A stretch of DNA of 64,000 nucleotides from Azoarcus sp. CIB (lineage in GTDB: Bacteria > Pseudomonadota > Gammaproteobacteria > Burkholderiales > Rhodocyclaceae), in assembly GCF_001190925.1 (NCBI RefSeq), contig NZ_CP011072.1, positions 5,022,001 to 5,086,000 of the forward strand. Direction: 5' to 3'. Below, piece by piece: positions 16,852-24,697 of the stretch (the first letter of the stretch is position 1; every line of letters starts with the position of its first letter). Under the pieces are notes generated by a model, which searched no databases, was not told where the DNA came from, and was given only the letters and a program-made list of their open reading frames with translations. A program made the translations under genes and the position numbers.

Positions 16852-17423
16852 GGCTGCGCCTCCTCGCTAAGCGGGAATGTCTCGGCCGGGGTGTCGGCAT
16901 CTCCAGCGGGAGAAGGTAGTGGCCTGACCGGCTCGGCAGGCATTGCGACCGGCGTGAAACACACCACGCGCGCAGCCTCGTCGGCGTGCAGGTTCCAGGC
17001 CGGACCGGTGAGGGTCAGCAGGGCATCGCGCAACACCATCGGCCCGAGCCGGTAGTGCGCCGCCGGCAGCGGAAGGGCATCGATGGCATCGGTTTCGGGG
17101 CCGCTGCAGAGTTGGAAGCCCGAGCGTTGCAGCACGTGGCGCAGCGCGTCGCCGACCGTCGCGTGCAGGGTGTCGGGCAGGGTCACGTCGATCACCTGCA
17201 GCAGCAGATCCCGCTGGGCCTCCGTCGGCTTGAGTTCGACCAGGGTGTAGCGGCCGTAGCGGACCACTGGGATGTATTGCGGCGGTGAGCTTGCAGGTTC
17301 GACTGCCCGGGATGAAGCGGCTGGCGGGGAAGACGGCGCGGTCGTCGCGCAGCCGGCCACCAGGGAGGCGGTCAGCGCCAGGCAACCGCAGGCTGTCCGG
17401 CAATACGGGCGGGCTGATGGCAT
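16848..17423 (-). CDS. PilL N-terminal-type lipoprotein of the ICE
   Basis: 191 residues with a lipoprotein signal (LTASLVAGCA, Cys about 25), then the conserved segment PPQYIPVVRYGRYTLVELKPTEAQRDLLLQ typical of the TIGR03748/PilL N-terminal family. A secretin-like domain with DALRHVLQRSGFQLC follows. In this ICE family it stands at the head of the conjugation operon and probably forms part of the outer-membrane pilus or secretion complex. It is the first gene of the 11.4-17.4 kb operon, with 346 bases before the next gene upstream; a tandem repeat in that gap may be regulatory. Confidence 0.8.
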   Translation of the reverse strand: MPSARPYCRTACGCLALTASLVAGCATTAPSSPPAASSRAVEPASSPPQYIPVVRYGRYTLVELKPTEAQRDLLLQVIDVTLPDTLHATVGDALRHVLQRSGFQLCSGPETDAIDALPLPAAHYRLGPMVLRDALLTLTGPAWNLHADEAARVVCFTPVAMPAEPVRPLPSPAGDADTPAETFPLSEEAQP

Positions 17424-17664
17424 GGATCGGCTCTCTGCGATGTGGAGCCGATACCATCGCCATCCTGGGATGCTGCATCAGCAAACAATGGGAATCGCCG
17501 CCTTGCCGATTCCTGGGGGAACGGTCTGCCCGCTGGTCAATAAAGCGTCACAGCGTCCAGATGCCTGAACGCCGGGTGGTGATCGAGTTATCGAGAGGGT
17601 TATCCACAGTTTTTGTGGAAAACCGAAGGGCCACGTTCGGGTACGCGTGCGCTCGGGGCGTTTT

Positions 17665-17690
17665 GGGGATACCTGAGGGGGATACCTGAG
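17665..17690. repeat. Perfect tandem 13-bp repeat upstream of the conjugation operon
   Basis: GGGGATACCTGAG occurs twice with no gap (17665-17677 and 17678-17690). On the minus strand each copy includes TATCCCC, the same half-site found as palindromes at 36584, 38470 and 39559. It lies 242 bases before the PilL start in the only sizeable gap of this part of the ICE. A regulator-binding site for the transfer operon is plausible. Confidence 0.5.
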
Positions 17691-17769
17691 CTTTCTTGCT
17701 CCGCACACTCGGGCAGTCGCAATGTACCGCGTCGTCGGCCCGTTGCGCTACCGATGCCGGCAGTCCCGT

Positions 17770-18084
17770 TCAGGCGGCTTTCTTGCGGACGGCTGCCGGC
17801 ACGGGGGCAACATCCACTCGGTCCCGCAACTCCTTGCCCGACTTGAAATGCGGCACGTATTTCCCGGGGACATGCACCGTCTCGCCGGACTTCGGGTTGC
17901 GGCCTACGCGTGGCGGCCGGTAGTTCAGCGAAAAGCTGCCGAAGCCGCGAATCTCGATTCGGCCGCCATGGGTGAGCGCATCGGTCATGGCGCCGAAGAT
18001 CACCTTCACCGCCTCTTCCGCATCCCGTGCGACAAACTGCGGGAAGCGCTGTGCGAGACGGTCGATGAGTTCTGATTTCGTCAT
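17770..18084 (-). CDS. Integration host factor beta-like DNA-bending protein
   Basis: 104 residues: [29 protein letters not shown] opens a DNABII fold, with [27 protein letters not shown] (residues 42-68) forming the beta arm including the intercalating proline segment, and a lysine/alanine-rich tail. It is closer to IHF-beta than to HU. Encoded on the ICE, it probably bends DNA at att, oriT or ICE promoters, or replaces the host subunit. An extended -10 lies just before the start (18091-18099). It is transcribed on its own between the helicase gene and the conjugation operon. Confidence 0.88.
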   Translation of the reverse strand: MTKSELIDRLAQRFPQFVARDAEEAVKVIFGAMTDALTHGGRIEIRGFGSFSLNYRPPRVGRNPKSGETVHVPGKYVPHFKSGKELRDRVDVAPVPAAVRKKAA

Positions 18085-18090
18085 CCGCCG

Positions 18091-18099
18091 ATTATATCA
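18091..18099 (-). promoter_or_regulatory. Extended -10 promoter of the IHF-like gene, predicted leaderless start
   Basis: On the minus strand TGATATAAT is a perfect extended -10. Only six bases separate it from the ATG at 18084, so the expected transcription start falls on or next to the A of the start codon. Either the mRNA is leaderless, or this TATAAT is fortuitous and CGGCGG acts as a weak ribosome site for a longer transcript. Confidence 0.45.
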
Positions 18100-18249
18100 A
18101 TCGAAACAGCAACTTCACGCTCGAGCAAAATACCGTGCTTGGGACCGACCCCGGAACACGTGGGGGCGATTGGCCATGGCTCCATCTTTACGATGGGGCA
18201 CGGGAGAAAAATACGGCGACCCACTGGGCCGCCGGCACGTGTCAGAAAA

Positions 18250-20523
18250 TCACGCCGCAACCAGTTGCCTGGCGAGCGCGACTTCGACGGAGTCACCGTC
18301 CTGGTTGAGGACATCCAAGCCCGACTCGGGCACGTCGCCCGAGGTGCTTTGCGAGACCATGATCTTCTTGGCCATCAGCCCCAGGCAGGTCATCTGCGAG
18401 GAGTTGGCGTAGCCGAGGTAGATCACGCGCACCGGCTGCTTCTGGCCGATGCGCCATGAGCGCCGCGCGGCCTGCTGCAGCGAATACACGTTGTAGCCCG
18501 ACTGCATGAACACGATGGTCGGGAACTCCAACAGGTCCAGGCCGGTTTTGACCAGCTCGGGATTGGTGATGAGCACGTCGATGCCGCGGTCCAACTGCTC
18601 GGCGATCCAGTCCTCGCGGCGGGAGGCATCCACGCTTGCGCGCAGCACCGCCACCTTGAAACCTTCCTGCTCCAGCAGCACCTTCAGGCGCGACGTGGTA
18701 TCGCGTGTGCCCGTGTAGACGGAATAGACGAGGGTCTTGCGACCCGCTGCCTTCTCCTGCTTGCAGATCTCGATCAGCTCGCGCTCCTTGGGCATCACCT
18801 CCAGCTCGTTGAACTGAGCCGGGACGAAGGCCAGGGTGTGGCGCGTGCGCGGATGCACCACGGTTTCCGACCGGAAGCAGCAATCCGGCCAGGCCAGCAG
18901 CACGTTGAGGACCACGCCGAGCAGTGTCGTGTCGCGTTTGGCCAGGGCCTGCTTCAGCTCCTGGGTCAGGCGACCCGCCAGATCGCGGTAGGCTGCGGCC
19001 TGCGCCGTATCCATCGCGACTTCGCGGAACTCCTCGTCGTAGGGCGGCAACACGTTGCCACCGATGTCCTTGAGCTTGAGGAAGACGGTGAACGGCAGGA
19101 CGCAACGCAGCACGCCCTTCGGACCGAAGCCCGGCGCCTTGACCGTGCGCACCGATACCTTGGTGCCCTTGGCCGTCTTGTGCGCCGTACCCGTGCTCTC
19201 GGAATAGATGTCCTTGAGGACACCGTGATCGCGCATAAATGCCATCGCAGCCGAGGTCATGCTGCCGCTCTTCGTCGGCCGGTAGCCGTCTTCGATTATC
19301 CGCCCCGGCAGGGCTCGGAACAGCAGGTGGAACAGGTCGTCGCCGTAGCCGCCCATCAGCGTGCCGGTGAGTAGCAAGGTCTTGCGCGACTTTGCCGCGA
19401 GCACGCCCATGGCCTGGCCCTGGGCGCTTCCGCCGTTCTTGTACTCGTGCGCCTCGTCGGCGATGAGCAGGTCGAACGTGCCTTGCGGCAGGTAGCGTTT
19501 GATGTACTCGGACGGCTGGTAGCCGCCCTCGCCGAAGCCAAACTCCATGTTCGCCATCGCGCGCTCCATGCGGTGCGCCTGACGATCCGAGAAGACCAGC
19601 TCACCCCGGTCGTCCATCAGGTTGATGAACTCGTGGATGTTGTCGCCCAGCATCGAGGCCAGGAAGGCGTCACCGAACTTCTGCATCAGCTTCTGCGCGG
19701 TGACTTCCCCAATGGTCGGGATGCGCTTCAGGGCCTTGAGCACGGCGGAGGACTGGTCACCGGCGGACAGGCTCCTCGGGCGGATCAGCGTCCACAGCGG
19801 TGCGGCGCAGTGGCTGCACTTCCTGCGGTACTCCTCGGCTTCCAGCTCGACCGGGTTGACCGGCTCGCCGTCGAGGTCGGTGATGACATGGCCGCAGTCC
19901 GGGCACGCCGCCACGTCGCCGTGGCGGGTGCGATGCCGGGTGAAGACGGGTTTCCAGTGGAACCCCATCCGCATCCGCACGCGGCCCAGGACGAAAAACT
20001 CCTGACCCCATGCCGGCACACCCAACTGCTCGCGCAGCTTGATGAGCTTGAGCAGGGTGTCCGGGCCGTTGAGCACCCAGACCTTGGCACCGGCCACCGT
20101 CTCCTGGATTTCGCGCCGCCACTTGTAGACCAGGTGGGGTGGCGAGAGCACCAGGGTACGGCGGTAGCCTTCGGCGTTGAGCACAGCAGCCGTGGCGATG
20201 CCGACGGTCGTCTTGCCGCATCCCATCTCGCCGTTGACGATCGCGGCACGTTCGCCGCGGTCGACCAACAGTTCGGAAACCGCATGGACCACGTCGGCCT
20301 GCGCCTGGAACAGCTTGCGCTTGAGGCTTGCGAGAACGATCTGCCGATGCGCCCGTGGCTGGCCGGTGTAGACCGGCGGATTGGCGCGGTTGAGGGAATC
20401 CAGCAGTTCGTCGCCGAACTCGGAAACGAAGTCCTGCAGGCTCAGCGTGAGGGGAGAAGCCGCTGCTTCGAGCAGGTCGCCCTGTGCAGCGGTTTCGGGA
20501 ACGGTTTCAAGATCGACGGACAT
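18250..20523 (-). CDS. SNF2/superfamily 2 helicase of the ICE
   Basis: From the ATG at 20523 the product is 757 residues. It shows Walker A GEMGCGKTT (98-106), a zinc ribbon (CPDC near 207 and CSHC near 236) inserted in the first RecA domain, a DEAH box (356-359), the motif III-like LTGTLMGG, and a C-terminal helicase domain with LVYSVYTGTRD and the arginine-finger region SYNVYSLQQAARRSWRIGQKQPV. The last is the Swi2/Snf2 motif VI pattern. It should be a DNA translocase; ICEs of this family carry it in their conserved maintenance block. The longer open frame upstream was rejected because it crosses the hairpin leader at 20558-20612. Confidence 0.88.
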   Translation of the reverse strand: MSVDLETVPETAAQGDLLEAAASPLTLSLQDFVSEFGDELLDSLNRANPPVYTGQPRAHRQIVLASLKRKLFQAQADVVHAVSELLVDRGERAAIVNGEMGCGKTTVGIATAAVLNAEGYRRTLVLSPPHLVYKWRREIQETVAGAKVWVLNGPDTLLKLIKLREQLGVPAWGQEFFVLGRVRMRMGFHWKPVFTRHRTRHGDVAACPDCGHVITDLDGEPVNPVELEAEEYRRKCSHCAAPLWTLIRPRSLSAGDQSSAVLKALKRIPTIGEVTAQKLMQKFGDAFLASMLGDNIHEFINLMDDRGELVFSDRQAHRMERAMANMEFGFGEGGYQPSEYIKRYLPQGTFDLLIADEAHEYKNGGSAQGQAMGVLAAKSRKTLLLTGTLMGGYGDDLFHLLFRALPGRIIEDGYRPTKSGSMTSAAMAFMRDHGVLKDIYSESTGTAHKTAKGTKVSVRTVKAPGFGPKGVLRCVLPFTVFLKLKDIGGNVLPPYDEEFREVAMDTAQAAAYRDLAGRLTQELKQALAKRDTTLLGVVLNVLLAWPDCCFRSETVVHPRTRHTLAFVPAQFNELEVMPKERELIEICKQEKAAGRKTLVYSVYTGTRDTTSRLKVLLEQEGFKVAVLRASVDASRREDWIAEQLDRGIDVLITNPELVKTGLDLLEFPTIVFMQSGYNVYSLQQAARRSWRIGQKQPVRVIYLGYANSSQMTCLGLMAKKIMVSQSTSGDVPESGLDVLNQDGDSVEVALARQLVAA

Positions 20524-20557
20524 GGTGATGCTCCAAGGTGAAGGGGCAGGCACCTCC

Positions 20558-20612
20558 CCCACGGGGCGATGACATGCCCCAGGGTGGGAAGAAAGGAACG
20601 GCGCAAGGCCGT
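20558..20612 (-). promoter_or_regulatory. Intercistronic stem-loop pair before the helicase gene
   Basis: A large hairpin (outer CCCAC/GTGGG, inner GGGGC/GCCCC, 20558-20588) and a small one (ACGGC-GCAAG-GCCGT, 20598-20612) lie between the upstream gene's stop and the helicase start. The same arrangement recurs before most genes of this block. Confidence 0.55.
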
Positions 20613-20621
20613 CGAGGTGGA

Positions 20622-20927
20622 TCAGTACTCGCTGGGCAACAGCAGCGTGGTGACGCTGCGATCCCATTCGGTGATGATCCAGAGCTTCAGGTCGGGCGTG
20701 ACCTGGTAGGACGAGAACAGACGATCGTCGCCGGACTTCAGGGCGGCGTCGTTCAGCCGCCGATCGTCGTCGCTCAGGTCGCCCCAGTCGCCATGAAGAT
20801 GGCGGCGCAGGTACGGCACGGGGTTGAGCCGGCCCTGCCGGACCAGTTCATCGACGCCGATGGTCATGACAACCTGACCGGGCGAGAAACGTGTTTGTGA
20901 CGTGAGGTTGAGGACTGCGAGTGCCAT
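20622..20927 (-). CDS. Conserved small ICE protein (unknown function)
   Basis: 101 residues starting MALAVLNLTSQTRFSPGQVVMT, mostly polar, no membrane segment or recognised motif; one FSSYQVTPDLKLWIITEWDRS stretch suggests a compact alpha/beta domain. The ATG at 20927 has AAGGAG seven bases upstream, which decides it over the longer frame. It lies between the methyltransferase and helicase genes, and hairpin leaders are present on both sides. I do not recognise a function. Confidence 0.75.
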   Translation of the reverse strand: MALAVLNLTSQTRFSPGQVVMTIGVDELVRQGRLNPVPYLRRHLHGDWGDLSDDDRRLNDAALKSGDDRLFSSYQVTPDLKLWIITEWDRSVTTLLLPSEY

Positions 20928-20960
20928 GGTGGTATCTCCTTCTGGAAGAAGGGGCCACGA

Positions 20961-21016
20961 CACCCCATCGGGGCGACATGAGCCCGGTGGGTGGATGAAA
21001 GCGACGGCGAACCGTC
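20961..21016 (-). promoter_or_regulatory. Intercistronic stem-loop pair before the small ICE gene
   Basis: Large hairpin with outer CACCC/GGGTG and inner GGGC/GCCC (20961-20993), then small hairpin GACGG-CGAA-CCGTC (21003-21016). Same plan as at 20558, with different stem sequences. Confidence 0.55.
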
Positions 21017-21028
21017 AGGGAACAACGA

Positions 21029-22138
21029 TCAGCGGATGGTCAGCACCTCGCCCCGCGTCGGGGAGCCTGGCGTCATGTCCCAGGCGCGGATGACCGGCAC
21101 GAACTTGTCGGTGAGGATGCGCGTCTCGGCCACGGAGCCGTCGTCGCGTTCGGTGTATTCCGTCTGGAGAGTTTTCTCCTTGTGGGTATCACCTTTGACG
21201 ACGAGCACCCGCCCGGTTCTGGACCTCACCACGCCGGAGATCGCGCCCGCGGCCAAGGCCAGGGCGAGATGCCAGTGTGACAAAGCCCGCGCCGGTGGCC
21301 GCAGCGATTGCTGTGCGGCACCCAGGTGCGTATCGAGCGCCGGCCAGAGTCCTTGCAGCCGGTCGACTTCGTCGGCGAACTGCTCGGGTTCCATCGTCAC
21401 GCGATAGAAGTGCTCCGGTTCGGCCGGGCTGGCGGGGAGCATGTAGGGCAGGAACGGCCATTCCCGCGGCAGCTCCTCGGCTTCGACGTCGCCCTGCCCG
21501 ATCTGCAGCAGCAGGCCGCGCACGGCTTTGACCGAATCCGATGCCTGGTCGCGCTGGCGAACCCGGCGGCCGAAGACCACCACCTGCTTGAACTGCGTCT
21601 CCACCGCACGGTAGATGCGCAGGTCGGCGAAGTGGCGCATCAGCCATCCGACCAGCTCGGCGTCGAGCACGTAGGACGGCACGATGAAGATCAGCACGCC
21701 GCCGTACTGCAGCAGCGGCAGCGCGCGCTGGTAGAACAGTTTCTCCAGCCTGGCGCGGCCCTGGCCCTGGTAGCCGATGTTGCCGTTGGCGTCCTTACTC
21801 AGGTCGCCATAGGGCGGGTTCAGCCACAGCAGGCCAAAGGTCTGGCGTGAGATCAGCGTGTCCATTAGGTCGCCGTGGATACAGCGATCGACGAGTCCGC
21901 GTGCGTGGGCCGCACGCCCGGCGTCGTACTCGACGGCGAAGGCCTTGACCTGCTCGCGCCCGAGGGCGTGCGCGGCTTCGGCGATCGCCACGCCTTCGCC
22001 GGCGCAGGGATCGAGGATGCACATCGGGCCGTCGGCGGGAGCCAGTGCGGCGAGCGCTCTTTCGAGTGTGGGTTCATCGGTGGGGAAGTACCCGTTCTTC
22101 ACGAAATTGCGGGCGAGCCGCGGGAACATGAGTGCCAT
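21029..22138 (-). CDS. DUF6094 SAM-dependent methyltransferase-like protein
   Basis: 369 residues with a Rossmann methyltransferase core: CILDPCAGEGVAIAEAAHAL near residue 40 is the SAM-binding motif I, and LLWLNPPYGDLSKD around residue 105 is the NPPY catalytic motif of adenine-N6 (or glutamine) methyltransferases. A C-terminal domain of about 150 residues of unknown role follows. No restriction enzyme is adjacent, so it may be an orphan DNA methylase protecting the ICE or an anti-restriction function. AAGGAG lies seven bases before the ATG at 22138. It is common in the maintenance region of these ICEs. Confidence 0.8.
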   Translation of the reverse strand: MALMFPRLARNFVKNGYFPTDEPTLERALAALAPADGPMCILDPCAGEGVAIAEAAHALGREQVKAFAVEYDAGRAAHARGLVDRCIHGDLMDTLISRQTFGLLWLNPPYGDLSKDANGNIGYQGQGRARLEKLFYQRALPLLQYGGVLIFIVPSYVLDAELVGWLMRHFADLRIYRAVETQFKQVVVFGRRVRQRDQASDSVKAVRGLLLQIGQGDVEAEELPREWPFLPYMLPASPAEPEHFYRVTMEPEQFADEVDRLQGLWPALDTHLGAAQQSLRPPARALSHWHLALALAAGAISGVVRSRTGRVLVVKGDTHKEKTLQTEYTERDDGSVAETRILTDKFVPVIRAWDMTPGSPTRGEVLTIR

Positions 22139-22171
22139 GGGAATCTCCTTGGCATGTCGATGAAGGGAAGC

Positions 22172-22193
22172 GGACATGCGCGTGGGCATGTCC
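22172..22193 (-). promoter_or_regulatory. Stem-loop before the methyltransferase gene
   Basis: Perfect 8-bp stem GGACATGC/GCATGTCC with a six-base loop, about 35 bases before the methyltransferase start. It belongs to the recurrent leader hairpins of this gene block. Confidence 0.5.
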
Positions 22194-22205
22194 GGTGCGA
22201 AGACC

Positions 22206-22862
22206 TCAGGCCACCGCTTCGAGCGATAGGTCAGAGGTGATCGGGTACCCGGAGTCCTCTGTGGTGAGCACGTTGCTACGGATCAGCCCGCCCAGCGCCA
22301 GGGTCAGCGCCGGTACGTCAATGGCGAGGCGATGGCCTTCCAGTGGCCCGAGGGCGAGCGGAAGGCGGGTCAGCATCGACCGCGCCTGCAGCAACTCCAG
22401 CACGATGTCGCGCCAGTGATCGAGCAGCGGCAGCGGGCAGGTATCCCGCACCAACGACCACAGCCGGTCGAGCCGGTGTGCGGACTCGCGCGGCAGAAGC
22501 GCCAGCGCGCTGGCGTTGGCCTTGTCAGGCCTCACGGCGCGATGGTCGAACAGCCACACGTTCGTCAGCGCACCGAACAGCGTACGGCGGTAAGCGCGGG
22601 TGATGCGCTTCTCCAGGTTGTCGACGTTGCCGACGAAGACCGGAAGCGCGCCGCCCTGCTCGGTGACGACGTGGAACTGGTCCAGCCCCTGCTCGTCGCG
22701 CCCGAGGGTCAAGCGAGCCAGGAACTCCTGGACGGCGGTGTCGCGCGCCCAGACGGACAGGAAGACTAGGTTGCCGTGTTCGTCACCCACGCAGCCGTCG
22801 GCCATGAGGTCGGGGCATTCGTCGATGCGATACAGCGTCTTGGAAGAATGGGTGGCAGGCAT
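22206..22862 (-). CDS. Conserved ICE protein (unknown function)
   Basis: 218 residues, no signal or membrane segment. The N-terminal half has alternating strands (HGNLVFLSVWARDTAVQEFLARLTLG, GALPVFVGNVDNLEKRI) and the C-terminal half is helical and leucine-rich. I do not recognise the family. It is the first gene of the unit reading 22862 to 18250 and is preceded by a hairpin pair (22897-22947) and the three-hairpin element at 22969-23033. The ATG at 22862 is preceded by GAGGA. Confidence 0.7.
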   Translation of the reverse strand: MPATHSSKTLYRIDECPDLMADGCVGDEHGNLVFLSVWARDTAVQEFLARLTLGRDEQGLDQFHVVTEQGGALPVFVGNVDNLEKRITRAYRRTLFGALTNVWLFDHRAVRPDKANASALALLPRESAHRLDRLWSLVRDTCPLPLLDHWRDIVLELLQARSMLTRLPLALGPLEGHRLAIDVPALTLALGGLIRSNVLTTEDSGYPITSDLSLEAVA

Positions 22863-22896
22863 GGTGTTGTCCTCGAAGAGATCGGAGACAGCACGG

Positions 22897-22947
22897 CCCT
22901 TGGGGCAGTCGCTGCCCCAAGGGGTGGAAGAAAGCGCCGGGAACGGC
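22897..22947 (-). promoter_or_regulatory. Leader stem-loops before the 22206-22862 gene
   Basis: A perfect 11-bp stem CCCTTGGGGCA/TGCCCCAAGGG with a five-base loop (22897-22923) is followed by a small GCCG-GGAA-CGGC hairpin (22936-22947), about 35 bases before the start codon. It is the strongest hairpin of the leader series. Confidence 0.6.
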
Positions 22948-22968
22948 TTGGCGAAGAAGAACGACCTG

Positions 22969-23033
22969 CGCGTCGCAACGCGTCGTAACCTTGAAGGTCT
23001 TGGCTACCTCGGCATGTTGTCGGCATCGCCGAC
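22969..23033 (-). ncRNA. Three-hairpin element, copy A (candidate structured leader RNA)
   Basis: Given in plus-strand letters: hairpin 1 CGCGT-CGCA-ACGCG (22969-22982), hairpin 2 GTAACC with GGCTAC (22985-23007, one mismatch), an 11-base linker CTCGGCATGTT, and hairpin 3 GTCGGC-ATC-GCCGAC (23019-23033). Copies B (30619) and C (33703) have the same order, linker length and loop consensus but different stem bases that stay paired. It lies 107 bases before the first gene of an ICE operon on the minus strand. Confidence 0.55.
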
Positions 23034-23527
23034 GGACATAGCAGTAGAGTGCTTCAGGTGACCGACGGGCGGGCGCAAAAAACCGTTGTGCTGCACACCC
23101 CTGTTTGCCCGAGTAGTTCCTACTGTGGGGGGACCTGCCGACTAATCCTAACTCCAGACTGTGGGGTTCGAGATGCGACGAGTATGAAGGGATAAAAGCA
23201 GAGTCCGACCACTATGCGGACGTTTCGAGTCTGAGCTGCTTCCAGACATTTGGGAGTACCGGTTCTCCTTATTTGCGTAGCTCAGCAGGGCCAGAGTCCT
23301 CGCTAGCTAGACACCGCACCGCCTCCAAAGCAGCAGAGAAGATTGGTCAGCGCCGAGACTCTCAGAGCGTTATCGGAATGGGACCGTCGTAGCCAGCACT
23401 TACAACATTCTGGTTCGAGTTGGCGACCGCCGGGGACACTTGGACAAGGGTCAGCGTCCACGCATTTCGGACCTCGGGTTCGTGCTCGCCCTCCCGGCCC
23501 GCGGATCCGCGCCCCCCTCATCGTCAC
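23034..23527. other. Non-coding gap between the defence cargo and the maintenance block
   Basis: About 490 bases without a convincing gene. Small frames present have no Shine-Dalgarno sequence and unusual composition. Sequence near 23275 resembles a tRNA D-arm but no tRNA can be folded. This is probably the right-hand junction of the inserted cargo. Confidence 0.5.
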
Positions 23528-24697
23528 TCAAAGTTCGGGCGCATAGGTATCCACAAGGCAGCGAGTCAGCTGCTCGCCCCGCTTGCTGAGCTTTTCGATG
23601 TTCCCCTTCGACATTGGGTTGAAATTCGTCGGGTAGTCGATAACCTGATCACGACTGACCAGGTCGGCAGGCCGGACCGGCAGCGCGCTATCCCGCTGGC
23701 CGAGATACGGCATGAGAAACCCCTGAATCTCCCCGCTGGCCGCCATCCGGTGGAGGAGACTCTGTGTCAGCGTCTGCGTCCGCCGGTGGATAGTGATGAC
23801 CGTCGCCAGCATCCGCGACATCCAGAATGTCGGCCGCCTCGCCCCAGACGGCATCCCCTGGCCGGCATCACACGCAATGATGAAGTCCACCGGGAACACA
23901 TTGGTACTGAACTCGCTTGAGCGCCCAGGTAGCATGCAGGACACACCAAGATTGTCGTAAACACCCCCGTCCGTGACGATGACGCGATGCTTCGTTTCGA
24001 CACCGTTCTTGGTGAATGTCAGGTAGTGATCGAGCGCGGGCAGGAATGCAGGGAATGCCGCGGAAGCGGCAACCGCGGTGGCGACGTGCGGGGTATCGGT
24101 CAGCCTGCCGAACCGCCAACATCCGCTCTCAACGGAGCCATAGCGGAATGCCGTCTCGGTACGGAGCTCGGCCGCATTGATGACAACCGAGAGCTCTCGG
24201 CGCCCGACAGCATCCATGCGCCGGTCGCCGAAGTAGCAACGAACGAGGTGGCGCTCGAAAGCCGTCGTGAAGCTCGCAAACCGTGGGGCAAAGTCGAGGA
24301 TCTGCTCGGCGATCGTTACTAGCCACTTAGGCCGTAGCTTTACGAGGCTCAGCAACCATCCCGTGAGCTGGAGAGTCCGCGCCAGAACGGCAGCCGGGCC
24401 GGCGAGGATCGTGGCGACCACAATCTTAGGCAGTTCGAACGACAAGAGCGTCTCGCGGGCAATTCCCCACACCATGCCGCGCGAGAGCGCCGCCTCGACT
24501 CGACGCGCAAAAGCTTCGAATGGTTCATCGCTGTAGGCATAGAGCGCCGCGATGACACTGCCGCCCGAGACCCCCGAAAGCACAGCGACCTTGTCGAGAA
24601 TTCCGCGGTCGTGAAGCGCACGCAGGCAACCCAGGTGAAAGGCGATGGCCCGAGATCCGCCACCCGAGAGGGCCAAGCCGATTCTCGAGGAGCTCAT
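23528..24697 (-). CDS. Patatin-like phospholipase (putative effector)
   Basis: From the ATG at 24697, which overlaps the stop of the E2-E1-JAB gene as ATGA, the product is 389 residues. It carries the patatin set: SGGGSRA at 11-17 (oxyanion hole), GVSGG at 42-46 with nucleophile Ser44, and DGG with catalytic Asp243. A hydrophobic stretch at about 91-120 could contact or enter a membrane. It should hydrolyse phospholipids, and patatins serve as membrane-degrading effectors in CBASS and related defence systems. Being last in an operon with a ubiquitin-like conjugation enzyme and an MBL protein, it is the likely killing or response arm. No cyclic-nucleotide-binding domain is visible. The longer upstream frame is a shadow of the preceding gene. 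Confidence 0.9.
   Translation of the reverse strand: MSSSRIGLALSGGGSRAIAFHLGCLRALHDRGILDKVAVLSGVSGGSVIAALYAYSDEPFEAFARRVEAALSRGMVWGIARETLLSFELPKIVVATILAGPAAVLARTLQLTGWLLSLVKLRPKWLVTIAEQILDFAPRFASFTTAFERHLVRCYFGDRRMDAVGRRELSVVINAAELRTETAFRYGSVESGCWRFGRLTDTPHVATAVAASAAFPAFLPALDHYLTFTKNGVETKHRVIVTDGGVYDNLGVSCMLPGRSSEFSTNVFPVDFIIACDAGQGMPSGARRPTFWMSRMLATVITIHRRTQTLTQSLLHRMAASGEIQGFLMPYLGQRDSALPVRPADLVSRDQVIDYPTNFNPMSKGNIEKLSKRGEQLTRCLVDTYAPEL

Noticed and set aside
23270-23320. A tRNA-like D-arm sequence (GCGTAGCTCAGCAGG)
   Set aside because: No anticodon stem, T-arm or acceptor pairing follows at the right distance, so it is not a tRNA or att site.
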